From positions 310,001 through 374,000 of the forward strand of contig JAXOFM010000003.1 in NCBI GenBank assembly GCA_044841755.1: a DNA stretch of 64,000 bases, read 5' to 3'. The stretch comes from CAZAPO01 sp044841755. GTDB taxonomy: Bacteria > Bacteroidota > Bacteroidia > Flavobacteriales > Flavobacteriaceae. Below, piece after piece: positions 27,195-35,810 of this stretch. A program made the position numbers and the translations under genes. Numbering within the stretch: the stretch's first letter is position 1; every line of letters starts with the position of its first letter. The notes under the pieces are model-generated. The model was not told where the DNA came from and made no database searches. It worked only from the letters and a program-made list of their open reading frames with translations.

Positions 27195-28544
27195 ATGAAT
27201 AAAGAGACTATTATAGAAGCTTGTAAGTCCAGATCTATTTATAAGCTTCTTTTTTTGTTTACATTGTTAATAGGAGCTTCTTGTAAACAACAAACTGAAG
27301 AAAAACCATTAACTGAAGACGAGTTAATTGCAAAGGCTAAAGCTATTCATGAAAAGGTAATGACATTAGATACACATTGCGATATCAATGTTGCCAATTT
27401 TACAGATTCTATTAACTACACCCAAGAATTGGAAAATCAAGTGAATCTTCCAAAAATGATTAAGGGAGGTCTTGATGTGCCATGGTTTGTAGTTTACACG
27501 GGACAGGATACGCTTACTGATGAAGGTTATGCAAAGGCTTATGACAATGCTATGGCTAAGTTTAATGCTATTCACAAGCTTTGTAATGAAATAGCTCCCG
27601 ACCAAATTGCATTAGCAACTACTTCTCAAGAAGCTCGAGATATTTACGCCTCTGGTAAAAAAGTAGCAATGATAGGAATAGAAAATGGTTACCCCATAGG
27701 AAAAGATATTTCTAGAGTTAAACAATTTTATGATTTAGGAGCAAGATATATGTCATTATCTCACAATGGTCATAGTCAATTATGTGACTCTAATACTGGT
27801 GAGGAAGATGGTGTATGGCTACACAATGGTGTTAGTGAATTAGGAAAAGAGGTTATTAAGGAGATGAACAAATATGGAATGCTTATCGACGTATCGCATC
27901 CGTCAAAAGAATCGATAAGAGATATGATAGAGCTTTCTAAAGCACCAATTATTGCTTCTCATTCATCTGCCAGAGCTTTATGTGATCATAGTAGAAATCT
28001 TGATGATGAACAATTACAATGGATGAAAGAAAATGGAGGTGTTGTCCAAACCGTTGCATTTAAAACATATGTTAATAAGGATAAGCAAGAGGCAAGAAAC
28101 GAAAAATTGAAAGTAGTTCAGCAGAAAATTGCAGATTCTTTGGGTGTAAAATGGATTACCTCGTGGGCTGAGTTTGGAGCGTTAAGTGATGAAGAAAAAG
28201 ATGACTTCATGAAAAACAGAAGAAACATCATGAAAATGGCAGATGAGAAAGCTGAGGGGATGTCTGATATCCCAGATGCTGTAAATGTTGCTGACTTTGT
28301 AGATCACATTGATTATCTAATTGAAAAAATAGGTCTTGACCATGTTGGAATTAGTAGCGACTTTGATGGTGGTGGTGGTGTTGAAGGATGGAATGATGCA
28401 TCTGAAACACTTAACGTTACTATTGAATTGGTAAGACGAGGTTACACTGAAGAAGAAATTGACCAGTTATGGAGTGGAAACTTACTAAGAGCATTAGATG
28501 AAGCGCAAGCTGTTGCTCAAAAGATTCAAGCAGGAGAAATGTAG
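27195..28544 (+). CDS. M19 family membrane dipeptidase, lipoprotein
   Basis: A 449-residue dipeptidase of the renal dipeptidase family, anchored as a lipoprotein: lipobox IGASC with Cys30 after a longer-than-usual N-region. Zinc ligands are present: LDTHCD (His61, Asp63), the bridging glutamate in GIENGYP, and histidines in IDVSHPS and IIASHSS; SSDFDGG supplies the conserved aspartate. Expected reaction is hydrolysis of dipeptides, often with a D-residue at the C-terminal side. It is the forward-strand end of the secreted-peptidase region. A strong terminator follows 28 bases after the stop. Confidence 0.93.
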   Translation: MNKETIIEACKSRSIYKLLFLFTLLIGASCKQQTEEKPLTEDELIAKAKAIHEKVMTLDTHCDINVANFTDSINYTQELENQVNLPKMIKGGLDVPWFVVYTGQDTLTDEGYAKAYDNAMAKFNAIHKLCNEIAPDQIALATTSQEARDIYASGKKVAMIGIENGYPIGKDISRVKQFYDLGARYMSLSHNGHSQLCDSNTGEEDGVWLHNGVSELGKEVIKEMNKYGMLIDVSHPSKESIRDMIELSKAPIIASHSSARALCDHSRNLDDEQLQWMKENGGVVQTVAFKTYVNKDKQEARNEKLKVVQQKIADSLGVKWITSWAEFGALSDEEKDDFMKNRRNIMKMADEKAEGMSDIPDAVNVADFVDHIDYLIEKIGLDHVGISSDFDGGGGVEGWNDASETLNVTIELVRRGYTEEEIDQLWSGNLLRALDEAQAVAQKIQAGEM

Positions 28545-28572
28545 ATAGCATTTAATATCTAAAGAATAATTT

Positions 28573-28602
28573 AAGGTCAGTTATTAAACTGGCCTTTTTT
28601 AT
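28573..28602 (+). terminator. Intrinsic terminator after the M19 dipeptidase gene
   Basis: Ten-pair stem AAGGTCAGTT / AACTGGCCTT (28573-28582 and 28587-28596, one G-T pair, loop ATTA) followed by TTTTTT. It reaches the stop of the convergent fatty-acid hydroxylase gene. Confidence 0.9.
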
Positions 28603-29477
28603 TAATCTCTTTTTCTGAAACCATAAGTGAGCTGTCCCCAAAAACCTTTTGGCATTCTTTCGTCTGTTGGATAACCAAGCTCTATAGTGCCACTGTCTTC
28701 GGGAATGTGATTGGTTTTAAAGATATAATCCCAAATACTTAGGCTAATTCCGAAATTGATTCCGTGCGGTTTATTATTTGGTAAGCTATAAGCATGATGG
28801 TACAAGTGCATTACTGGATTGTTGAAAATATACTTAAAAGGACCATAACTTAGCTTAATGTTAGCATGGTTTAAATGACCTATAGCTATAGCTACAAAAT
28901 GGACTATAAAGGCTTGTTCAGGTTCAAAGCCACCAATTAACATAACTGCTAGCACCTTTAAAGGTTTGTAAAGAATATTTTCCATCCAATGGTATCTCAA
29001 ATGTGCTGCAAACCCCATTTCTTTTACAGAATGATGAACTTTATGAAAACGCCATAACAAAGGAATTCTATGCAGTAAAATATGAGTAAACCATTGCACA
29101 AAGTCATTAATAACGAAGAAAATTAATAATTGTGCCCACGCACTTAACTCCTTGATATTAAATATTGAAAGTGATTGCATATTTATTCCTAAGGAATCAC
29201 TTAATACTAAGCTAATTATTTCATAAAAACCACTTATAACAATAGTGAAAAGGAAAAAGTTGAAGAACATATAAAATGTATCCAACCAAAAATCTTTCCT
29301 GAAAATAGCTTGTTCTTTTCGCCAAGGAAATAGCAACTCTAGAACCCATACAGCTAGAGATATAATAACCAATCCCCAAAAAAAGTTTTCATACCATTTT
29401 ACCTGAAATAAAATACTCTTCCAGTACCAGTTAGCTGTACCGAGAGCAGTATTTATAAAGGTTTCGATGTAATGCAT
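28602..29477 (-). CDS. Sterol desaturase/fatty acid hydroxylase family membrane enzyme
   Basis: A 291-residue integral membrane di-iron enzyme. About five hydrophobic segments hold the characteristic histidine clusters: HILLH (around 130), HKVHH (around 145), HLNH and HLYHH (around 200-225), as expected for the FA_hydroxylase superfamily. Family members hydroxylate or desaturate lipids, carotenoids or sterol-like compounds; the substrate here is unknown. Its ATG overlaps the TAA of the E1 dehydrogenase gene (TAATG), a sign of translational coupling. Why a lipid hydroxylase should be coupled to a branched-chain/2-oxoacid dehydrogenase is unclear; a link through branched-chain fatty-acid supply is possible but only inferred. 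Confidence 0.88.
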   Translation of the reverse strand: MHYIETFINTALGTANWYWKSILFQVKWYENFFWGLVIISLAVWVLELLFPWRKEQAIFRKDFWLDTFYMFFNFFLFTIVISGFYEIISLVLSDSLGINMQSLSIFNIKELSAWAQLLIFFVINDFVQWFTHILLHRIPLLWRFHKVHHSVKEMGFAAHLRYHWMENILYKPLKVLAVMLIGGFEPEQAFIVHFVAIAIGHLNHANIKLSYGPFKYIFNNPVMHLYHHAYSLPNNKPHGINFGISLSIWDYIFKTNHIPEDSGTIELGYPTDERMPKGFWGQLTYGFRKRD

Positions 29478-31483
29478 TAATACGCTAAAAGATTCTTAAG
29501 TGCTTGTTCAAATCTATTTTTTGGTAAGTATTGTTGCTCTAGCTGACTTACAAAAGGAATTGGAGTTTCAATACTAGCCACTCGCTTTACTGGAGCGTCA
29601 AGATTTTCAAAACAGTTTTCCATGATCAATGAAGAAATATCTGAAGCAATTCCTCCAAACAAAGAATCTTCCTGAAGTATTATTGCTCTACCAGTTTTAT
29701 TCACAGAATTAATAATTGCTTCTGTGTCTAATGGCTGTAAAGTTCTTAAGTCAATTAAGTCTGCACTGATATCTGCATTATTATCTAGTGTTGCTAAAGC
29801 CCAATGCACAGCAGCTCCGTAAGTAATAATAGTGACTTGCTCACCTTCACTTCTTAAAGCAGCTTTTCCAAATGGTAATGTGTAATAATTAGTAGGTACT
29901 TCTTCTCTAATACTTCTGTATAATGCTTTATGTTCAAAGAACATCACAGGGTTAGGGTCGTTAATAGCAGTAGCTAATAATCCTTTAGCATCAGCAGGAA
30001 ATGCTGGATAAATAACTTTTAACCCAGGAGTTTTAGTAAACCACGCTTCATTTGTTTGTGAATGAAAAGGTCCTGCAGCAACTCCAGCTCCACATGGCAT
30101 TCTAACTACAACATCTGCATTTTGATTCCAACGATAATGTACTTTTGCCAAATAGTTTACCACAGGATTAAATCCTGAAGTAACAAAATCAGAAAATTGC
30201 ATTTCCACAACACTCTTCATTCCAGCAATAGAAAGACCCATTCCAGCTTCTACAATTGCAGATTCGCAAATAGGTGTATTTCTAACTCTTTCTTTACCAA
30301 ATTCCTTTACAAACCCTTCAGTAATTTTGAAAACACCTCCATATTCTGCAATATCCTGTCCCATGATCACCAAATCTTTATGCTTTCGCATAGATTCTCT
30401 TAAACCTTCAGAAATGGCATCTACAAAACGGATCTCTTTTGTTTTATCCACAGAGGTAACTTCTTGATATTCATATCCTTTGTAAACATCATTTAACTCT
30501 TCGATTAAATTCGGAGTGATATCCTCTTCTGCATAAGCGAGCTCTAAACCATCATGAATTTCCTTTACAATTGCCTCTTTTATCTTTACCTCTTCCTTCT
30601 CTGATAGAATCCCTTCATCCCTAAGGTATTCCTGATAATTAACAATAGGGTCTCTCTTAGCCCAATCTTCAAGAATATCATGTGGAACATACTTGGTGCC
30701 ACTAGCTTCTTCGTGTCCACGCATTCTAAAGGTTTTAAACTCTAATAAGATTGGTCTTGGGCGTTTTCTAATACTCTCTGCCAGTTTAGTAACTTTATTA
30801 TAGACTTCAAGAATATTGTTTCCGTCAAGAATAAATGACTCAATACCATAACCTTTACCTCTATCTGCTATGTGCTTACAATTGAACTGCTCTGAAATTG
30901 GTGTAGATAACCCATAACCATTATTTTCAACACAGAATATTACAGGTAATTTCCAAACAGATGCCACATTAAGTGCTTCATGAAAGTCTCCTTCACTTGT
31001 TCCTCCTTCACCAGTAAAAACTGCGGTAACTCTATTATTCTTCTTTAATAAATTAGCAAGAGCTATACCGTCCGCTACACCTAATTGCGGGCCCAAATGC
31101 GAGATCATTCCAACTATTTTAAACTCCTGAGTTCCAAAATGAAACGAACGATCTCTACCTTTTGTAAAACCACTGGCTTTACCTTGCCATTGTGCGAAAA
31201 GACGTTGAAGTGGTATCCTACGAGTAGTAAAGACACCAAGGTTTCTATGCATTGGTAAAATGTATTCATTTTTTTGCATAGCCATGGTCACACCAACAGA
31301 AATTGCTTCTTGACCTATACCAGAAAACCACTTTGATATTTTTCCTTGACGTAATAAAATAAGCATCTTCTCCTCTATCATTCGAGGTTTCAACATATTC
31401 TTATACAATTCAATCAAGGTGTTACGATCTAGATTCTTTTTATCGTAACTAATAGATTTCTTGATACTTGAGGTACTGCTCAT
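29477..31483 (-). CDS. Fused 2-oxoacid dehydrogenase E1 alpha/beta subunit
   Basis: A 668-residue TPP-dependent E1 component in one chain. Residues about 20-330 are the alpha part (IGQEAISVG; TPP/Mg motif around GEGGTSEGDFHEALN to VENNGYG; RMRGHEEASG). Residues about 345-668 are the beta part (FVDAISEGLRE; MGQDIAEYGGVF; CESAIVEAGMG; GPFHSQTNEAW). Separate genes encode these subunits in most bacteria; the fused form is usual in Bacteroidota. Branched-chain 2-oxoacid dehydrogenase is the most likely activity, producing acyl-CoA with E2/E3 encoded elsewhere; a pyruvate enzyme is the alternative. It is the first gene of a two-gene reverse operon. Confidence 0.92.
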   Translation of the reverse strand: MSSTSSIKKSISYDKKNLDRNTLIELYKNMLKPRMIEEKMLILLRQGKISKWFSGIGQEAISVGVTMAMQKNEYILPMHRNLGVFTTRRIPLQRLFAQWQGKASGFTKGRDRSFHFGTQEFKIVGMISHLGPQLGVADGIALANLLKKNNRVTAVFTGEGGTSEGDFHEALNVASVWKLPVIFCVENNGYGLSTPISEQFNCKHIADRGKGYGIESFILDGNNILEVYNKVTKLAESIRKRPRPILLEFKTFRMRGHEEASGTKYVPHDILEDWAKRDPIVNYQEYLRDEGILSEKEEVKIKEAIVKEIHDGLELAYAEEDITPNLIEELNDVYKGYEYQEVTSVDKTKEIRFVDAISEGLRESMRKHKDLVIMGQDIAEYGGVFKITEGFVKEFGKERVRNTPICESAIVEAGMGLSIAGMKSVVEMQFSDFVTSGFNPVVNYLAKVHYRWNQNADVVVRMPCGAGVAAGPFHSQTNEAWFTKTPGLKVIYPAFPADAKGLLATAINDPNPVMFFEHKALYRSIREEVPTNYYTLPFGKAALRSEGEQVTIITYGAAVHWALATLDNNADISADLIDLRTLQPLDTEAIINSVNKTGRAIILQEDSLFGGIASDISSLIMENCFENLDAPVKRVASIETPIPFVSQLEQQYLPKNRFEQALKNLLAY

Positions 31484-31616
31484 GCCTAGGTTTTGGTAAA
31501 ATCAAATGTAGCAAAAATAAGGTAACAGCCTAAAGATTTTTTGTCGTTAAGCTAATTTTATCGATAATCACTTTAAATAGCCTAAATCAAGTGTTTTTAT
31601 TTATTAACAAACATAT

Positions 31617-31645
31617 TTTGAAAGCAGCTATTTTCGTTATATTTG
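31617..31645 (+). promoter_or_regulatory. Candidate promoter for the 2OG-Fe oxygenase operon
   Basis: TTTG (31617-31620) and TATATTTG (31638-31645) are separated by 17 bases, fitting the Bacteroidota TTTG / TAnnTTTG promoter form. The start codon lies 31 bases after the -7 box. Confidence 0.6.
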
Positions 31646-31676
31646 TTATTGGTCGTTAATTAAAACACAATTAAAT

Positions 31677-32627
31677 ATGAATAAGATACCTAGTGTTAAT
31701 TTAAATGATTTTCTTTCTGATGATTCTTCAAAAAAACAAAAGTTCGTGAACGAGATTGGAAGTGCTTACGAAAATATTGGTTTCGTAGCATTGAGTGGAC
31801 ACTTTTTAGATGATGCACTTGTAGAGAATCTATATGGCGAAGTAAAGAATTTCTTTAATTTACCTCTTGAGGTAAAACAGAAGTATGAAATACCAGGAAT
31901 TGGTGGGCAAAGAGGTTATGTTTCTTTTGGTAAAGAAAGTGCTAAGGGAAAAAAGGAAGGAGATTTAAAAGAGTTTTGGCATTTTGGTCAGTATGTTGAA
32001 AATAATCCCGACCTAGAAAAAGAATATCCTGCTAATGTTGAAGTAACTGAACTCCCTGAGTTCAACAAAATTGGTAAGCAAACATACAGAATGCTTGAAA
32101 AGACTGCTAAATATGTACTTAGAGCATTAGCATTACATTTAAGCTTACCAGAGACTTATTTTGATGAATATATTTTTAACGGAAATAGTATTTTAAGACC
32201 TATTCACTATCCTCCAATCACTGAAGAGCCAAAAGATGCTGTTAGAGCCGCAGCTCATGGAGACATAAACCTTATCACACTCTTAATGGGAGCTCAAGGA
32301 CGTGGATTGCAAGTTCAAAACCATGAAGGTGAATGGTTAGACGCTATAGCTCAACCAGATGAATTAATGATAAATGTTGGAGATATGCTGTCTAGACATT
32401 CAAACAACAAGTTAAAATCAACTATTCACAGAGTGGTGAATCCACCTAAAGAGCTTTGGGGAACCTCAAGATATTCAATTCCATTTTTTATGCATCCAAT
32501 TAGTGATATGAAATTGAATGTGCTGGAAAGCTGTGTAGATAGTGATAACCCAAAACAATTTGATGATATTACTGCTGGAGAGTTTCTTAATGAAAGACTT
32601 GTAGAACTTGGACTTATCAAAAAATAA
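31677..32627 (+). CDS. Isopenicillin N synthase-like 2-oxoglutarate/Fe(II) oxygenase
   Basis: A 316-residue non-haem iron oxygenase. The N-terminal DIOX_N region (IPSVNLNDF...IGFVALSGH) is followed by the double-stranded beta-helix core with the iron triad His194-x-Asp196 (AAHGDINL) and His251 (STIHRVV). Arg265-x-Ser267 (RYS) would bind 2-oxoglutarate. The length is normal. Bacterial members are involved in ethylene formation, antibiotic or amino-acid metabolism; most are uncharacterised. It opens a five-gene forward run; the SUI1 gene starts directly at its stop codon (TAAATG). A good promoter candidate lies 31 bases upstream. Confidence 0.9.
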   Translation: MNKIPSVNLNDFLSDDSSKKQKFVNEIGSAYENIGFVALSGHFLDDALVENLYGEVKNFFNLPLEVKQKYEIPGIGGQRGYVSFGKESAKGKKEGDLKEFWHFGQYVENNPDLEKEYPANVEVTELPEFNKIGKQTYRMLEKTAKYVLRALALHLSLPETYFDEYIFNGNSILRPIHYPPITEEPKDAVRAAAHGDINLITLLMGAQGRGLQVQNHEGEWLDAIAQPDELMINVGDMLSRHSNNKLKSTIHRVVNPPKELWGTSRYSIPFFMHPISDMKLNVLESCVDSDNPKQFDDITAGEFLNERLVELGLIKK

Positions 32628-32960
32628 ATGGATTTACAAGATCAATTAAAAAATCTATTCCCAGATCATGTCTCAGAGGAACCTGTTGAAGAAGCCACAG
32701 ATAACGATTTAGATATTTGGTTACAAGATGATCCTATTATTTGCAAATACGAAAAGCGCAAAGGAAAACCTATTACGATTTTAGAAGGCTATAATGGTGC
32801 CACTAGTGATTTTAAAGCCTTAGCAAAAGAGCTAAAAACTAAGCTTAGTGTTGGTGGAAGCTTTAAAAATGATCAAATAATTATTCAAGGTGATTACAGA
32901 GATAAAATAATGAACATCTTAAAGCAAAAAGGTTTTAAGGTTAAACGTGTTGGTGGCTGA
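32628..32960 (+). CDS. SUI1/eIF1-like translation factor (YciH type)
   Basis: A 110-residue protein whose second half is the SUI1 fold (KRKGKPITILEGYNG, then VGGSFKNDQIIIQGDYRDKI and GFKVKRVGG), equivalent to bacterial YciH, a relative of eukaryotic eIF1. The first 45 residues are acidic and probably disordered. YciH-type proteins are implicated in start-site discrimination under stress. The start codon directly follows the oxygenase stop and the stop overlaps the next ATG (TGATG), so expression is coupled on both sides. Confidence 0.9.
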   Translation: MDLQDQLKNLFPDHVSEEPVEEATDNDLDIWLQDDPIICKYEKRKGKPITILEGYNGATSDFKALAKELKTKLSVGGSFKNDQIIIQGDYRDKIMNILKQKGFKVKRVGG

Positions 32961-33901
32961 TGAAAAAAATTCCTTTACACATAACTAACGGTAGCAATTT
33001 AACCGAGTATTTAAAAGACCTTGGTGTAGAAGGCGAATTCTTGACTTGGCACGAAATTTTATGTGAAGGTCCAACGGTAAGAAATATTGATTCGGATGAA
33101 TTTGTTGAAGTCCGTCGTTCATTTCTTAATGAATTCTATAACATTGAAATAGATGAATACGAATTCAAAAAAGAAATGTATAAGCTAGATGACGTGAATA
33201 ATAACTCTGAGATTGTACTGTGGTTTGAATATGATCTGTTTTGCCACATCAACCTTGTTGGTGTTATTAGTTTATTGAAACAGAAAAACATAGATCTCCC
33301 TCTCTATTTGGTTTGCAGCGGAAGAATTAAAGAAGCAAAAGAGCTCAAAGGTCTTTCAGAATTACTTCCGGAACAATTATTGCAACACTATAAGGAAAAG
33401 CTACTTTTGACAGAGGATGATGTAGATATAGCTACAAGCATTTGGGATATCTACTGCGGAAAGGATCATAATCTATTAAAACCTTACATAGTTAAAACAT
33501 CTTCTTTTAGATATATGAATAGCTGCTTAAAAGCTCATCTAAAACGATTTCCAGACTCAAAAAATGGTCTATGTACTATAGAGCATAATATACTTACACT
33601 AGTCAAGGAAAATGAAGTTAAGTCTAAACACCATTTATTGGGATATATTCTCAACTATCAGGGATATTATGGATTTGGAGACATTCAATTAACTAGAATG
33701 ATTAATAAACTGGATATCTTTTTTATTGAAGAAGAGCATAGTTTAAAACTCAATCGTAAAGGGCATGAAGCCTTATTAAACCATCATAACTATGCCGAAG
33801 AAATAAATAATGAAATGACTTTTGGTGGAGTTAAAAGACTACACTACAATTTTAGTACACAACAAAATAAATTGATTAAATCAAAAATAAATGCCTATTA
33901 A
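32960..33901 (+). CDS. DUF1835 domain-containing protein
   Basis: A 313-residue soluble protein without signal peptide. The N-terminal part (LHITNGSNLTEYL... LTWHEILCEGP) is the DUF1835 signature, and VLWFEYDLFCHINLVGVISLL follows as in that family. The C-terminal half is predicted mostly helical and may hold DUF3658. Function is unknown for the family. The ATG overlaps the stop of the SUI1 gene by one base; its own stop overlaps the start of the nucleoside phosphorylase gene by 11 bases, so it lies in the middle of a translationally coupled operon. Confidence 0.82.
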   Translation: MKKIPLHITNGSNLTEYLKDLGVEGEFLTWHEILCEGPTVRNIDSDEFVEVRRSFLNEFYNIEIDEYEFKKEMYKLDDVNNNSEIVLWFEYDLFCHINLVGVISLLKQKNIDLPLYLVCSGRIKEAKELKGLSELLPEQLLQHYKEKLLLTEDDVDIATSIWDIYCGKDHNLLKPYIVKTSSFRYMNSCLKAHLKRFPDSKNGLCTIEHNILTLVKENEVKSKHHLLGYILNYQGYYGFGDIQLTRMINKLDIFFIEEEHSLKLNRKGHEALLNHHNYAEEINNEMTFGGVKRLHYNFSTQQNKLIKSKINAY

Positions 33902-34757
33902 AGAATCAGAACTTATCCTCAATCCAGACGGAAGTGTTTATCACCTTAACCTATTACCAGAACATATTGCAGACACCATAATTTTTGTTGGAGATCAAGA
34001 TCGTGTTGAACGAATTACTAAGCATTTTGATTCTATTGAGTTTGAAACGCAGAAGCGCGAATTTAAAACGCAAACAGGAACTTATAAAGGTAAGCGTTTA
34101 ACAGTTCTGTCCACTGGAATTGGACCAGATAATATTGACATAGTGATGAACGAATTAGATGCACTGGTAAATATTGACTTAGATACTAGAAAACCTAAAT
34201 CAGAATTAAAATCGCTTAATATTATTAGAGTTGGAACTTCTGGATCGCTACAGGCAGATGTACCAGTTGATTCATTTGTACTTAGTACACATGGCTTAGA
34301 CCTTAACGGAATGCTACATTTTTATCAAATAGAAGATATCTGTAACCCAGAGATAGAAGAAGCATTTATTGAACATACAAACTGGCATGAAAATAAGTCT
34401 CGCCCAATTGTTATCAATAATAGTGCTGCACTTGAAGAAAAACTGGAAAGCGATCAAGTCCATAAAGGAGTAACTGCAACTGCTGGAGGATTTTATGGAC
34501 CTCAAGGAAGGGTTTTAAGGTTACCGTTGAAAGATGATCAAATGAATACAAAAATTGATGGTTTCAATCATAGAGGTACTAGAATTACCAATTTTGAAAT
34601 GGAGACTTCTGTTATTTATGGAATGTCCAAACTTCTTGGCCATCATGCCTGCTCTTTAAATGCTATAATCGCTAATCGTGCAAATGGTACTTTTAGTGAA
34701 AATCCTAGAGAAACCGTTAACAAATTGATTCAATACACCTTGAACAAGCTTGTCTAA
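33891..34757 (+). CDS. Nucleoside phosphorylase (uridine phosphorylase-like)
   Basis: A 288-residue member of the PNP/UDP family: phosphorolysis of a nucleoside to base and (deoxy)ribose-1-phosphate. Recognisable parts are HLNLLPEHIADTIIFVGDQDR (nucleotide phosphate site region), STGIGPDNIDIV, RVGTSGSLQ and the base/ribose contact region TNFEMETSVIYGMS with its glutamates. The exact nucleoside cannot be told; uridine is the nearest match. It begins 11 bases inside the end of the DUF1835 gene. The binding-protein gene starts 20 bases after the stop. Confidence 0.88.
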   Translation: MPIKESELILNPDGSVYHLNLLPEHIADTIIFVGDQDRVERITKHFDSIEFETQKREFKTQTGTYKGKRLTVLSTGIGPDNIDIVMNELDALVNIDLDTRKPKSELKSLNIIRVGTSGSLQADVPVDSFVLSTHGLDLNGMLHFYQIEDICNPEIEEAFIEHTNWHENKSRPIVINNSAALEEKLESDQVHKGVTATAGGFYGPQGRVLRLPLKDDQMNTKIDGFNHRGTRITNFEMETSVIYGMSKLLGHHACSLNAIIANRANGTFSENPRETVNKLIQYTLNKLV

Positions 34758-34777
34758 TTACTGTAATTAATAGATAA

Positions 34778-35632
34778 ATGAAGACAGTAAAAATTGGTGG
34801 AGTTCCAGAACACTTTAATCTTGCTTGGTACCTTACCCTTAAAAACGGTGAATATAAACAAGAAGGCATCAATCTAAGATGGAAAGATTACTCTGGCGGA
34901 ACTGGTCAAATGTGTAAAGCTCTTCGAGATAAGGAGATTGATCTGGCAGTTATACTTACTGAAGGTATCATCAAAGATATTATAGAAGGGAACAAGTGTA
35001 AGATTGTGCAAGTATTTGTTAATTCTCCATTGGTTTGGGGAATTCATGTGGCCAACAATTCTAAGTTTAAGACCAATGATGATATAAAGGGTACTAGAGC
35101 TGCAATAAGTAGGTATGGCTCTGGATCACATTTAATGGCCTTCGTCAATGCACAGAACAATAATTGGGATTTAAAAAAAGACTTGAACTTTGAAGTGGTT
35201 AAGAACCTTGACGGAGCCGTTGAACAGCTTCAACAAGGGAATGCTGATTATTTCATGTGGGAAAAATTTACTACCAAACCCTTAGTTGATGATGGTATTT
35301 TTAGGTGTATTGATAATTGCCCTACACCGTGGCCTTGTTTTGTAATTGCTGTAAGAGAAGATTTTATTGTTGAGGAAAGGGAAATTTTAAAGACTATATT
35401 AGGGATTATTAATGCTACAACTGCAGAGTTTAAGAGCATTCCTTCTATTGACAAGACCATTGCTAATAGATATGATCAAAAGCTAGAAGATGTTCAAGAA
35501 TGGCTGAGCATTACTGAATGGTCACAATCTCAAATCACAGAAGAAATTATAGAAAAAGTTCAAAATCAGCTATTTATGCTCAACATTATATCTGAAAAAT
35601 GGGCATATAATCGATTAACTACCAATATTTAG
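34778..35632 (+). CDS. Cytosolic type 2 periplasmic-binding-fold protein, Ca3427-like
   Basis: A 284-residue protein with the fold of NMT1/TauA-type solute-binding proteins but no signal peptide or lipobox, so it should stay in the cytoplasm. Diagnostic strings are VKIGGVPEHFNLAWYL, GGTGQMCKAL, TEGIIKDII, SPLVWGIHV, SRYGSGSHLMAF and DYFMWEKFTTKP with CPTPWPCFVI near residue 190. This set fits the group typified by the Candida albicans protein Ca3427, as I recall it. No ABC permease or ATPase gene is nearby. A cytosolic ligand-binding or enzymatic role is likely. It ends a five-gene run with a nucleoside phosphorylase, which makes a pyrimidine- or thiamin-like ligand conceivable; that is speculation. 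Confidence 0.82.
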   Translation: MKTVKIGGVPEHFNLAWYLTLKNGEYKQEGINLRWKDYSGGTGQMCKALRDKEIDLAVILTEGIIKDIIEGNKCKIVQVFVNSPLVWGIHVANNSKFKTNDDIKGTRAAISRYGSGSHLMAFVNAQNNNWDLKKDLNFEVVKNLDGAVEQLQQGNADYFMWEKFTTKPLVDDGIFRCIDNCPTPWPCFVIAVREDFIVEEREILKTILGIINATTAEFKSIPSIDKTIANRYDQKLEDVQEWLSITEWSQSQITEEIIEKVQNQLFMLNIISEKWAYNRLTTNI

Positions 35633-35678
35633 TAAACTTTCATCTGATAAGTAGGAGTTTTTAACGAAAACTTGTTAT

Positions 35679-35741
35679 ATACGTAACATTACGTATTGTT
35701 TTGAATTAAGTTTTTATCTATTTTTGTTTAACATATGTTAA
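35679..35741 (+). promoter_or_regulatory. Promoter with two palindromes upstream of the 65-residue membrane protein
   Basis: ATACGTAA-CA-TTACGTAT (35679-35696) is a perfect 8+8 dyad. TTTG (35700-35703) and TATTTTTG (35719-35726) form a promoter candidate with 15-base spacing. The 14-base palindrome TTAACATATGTTAA (35728-35741) lies exactly at the expected transcription start, an operator-like place. No regulator gene is adjacent. Confidence 0.5.
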
Positions 35742-35757
35742 CATATTTTTTGCGTTT

Positions 35758-35810
35758 AATCGATATTATTTGTATTTTGTCGCAAAATTTGTTACCCAAA
35801 TCGATATTAT
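35758..35810 (+). repeat. Direct repeat AATCGATATTAT upstream of the small membrane protein
   Basis: The 12-base sequence AATCGATATTAT occurs at 35758-35769 and again at 35799-35810, ending directly at the ATG at 35811. The 41-base spacing is about four helical turns. It could be a leader element, a regulator site or a small duplication. Confidence 0.6.
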
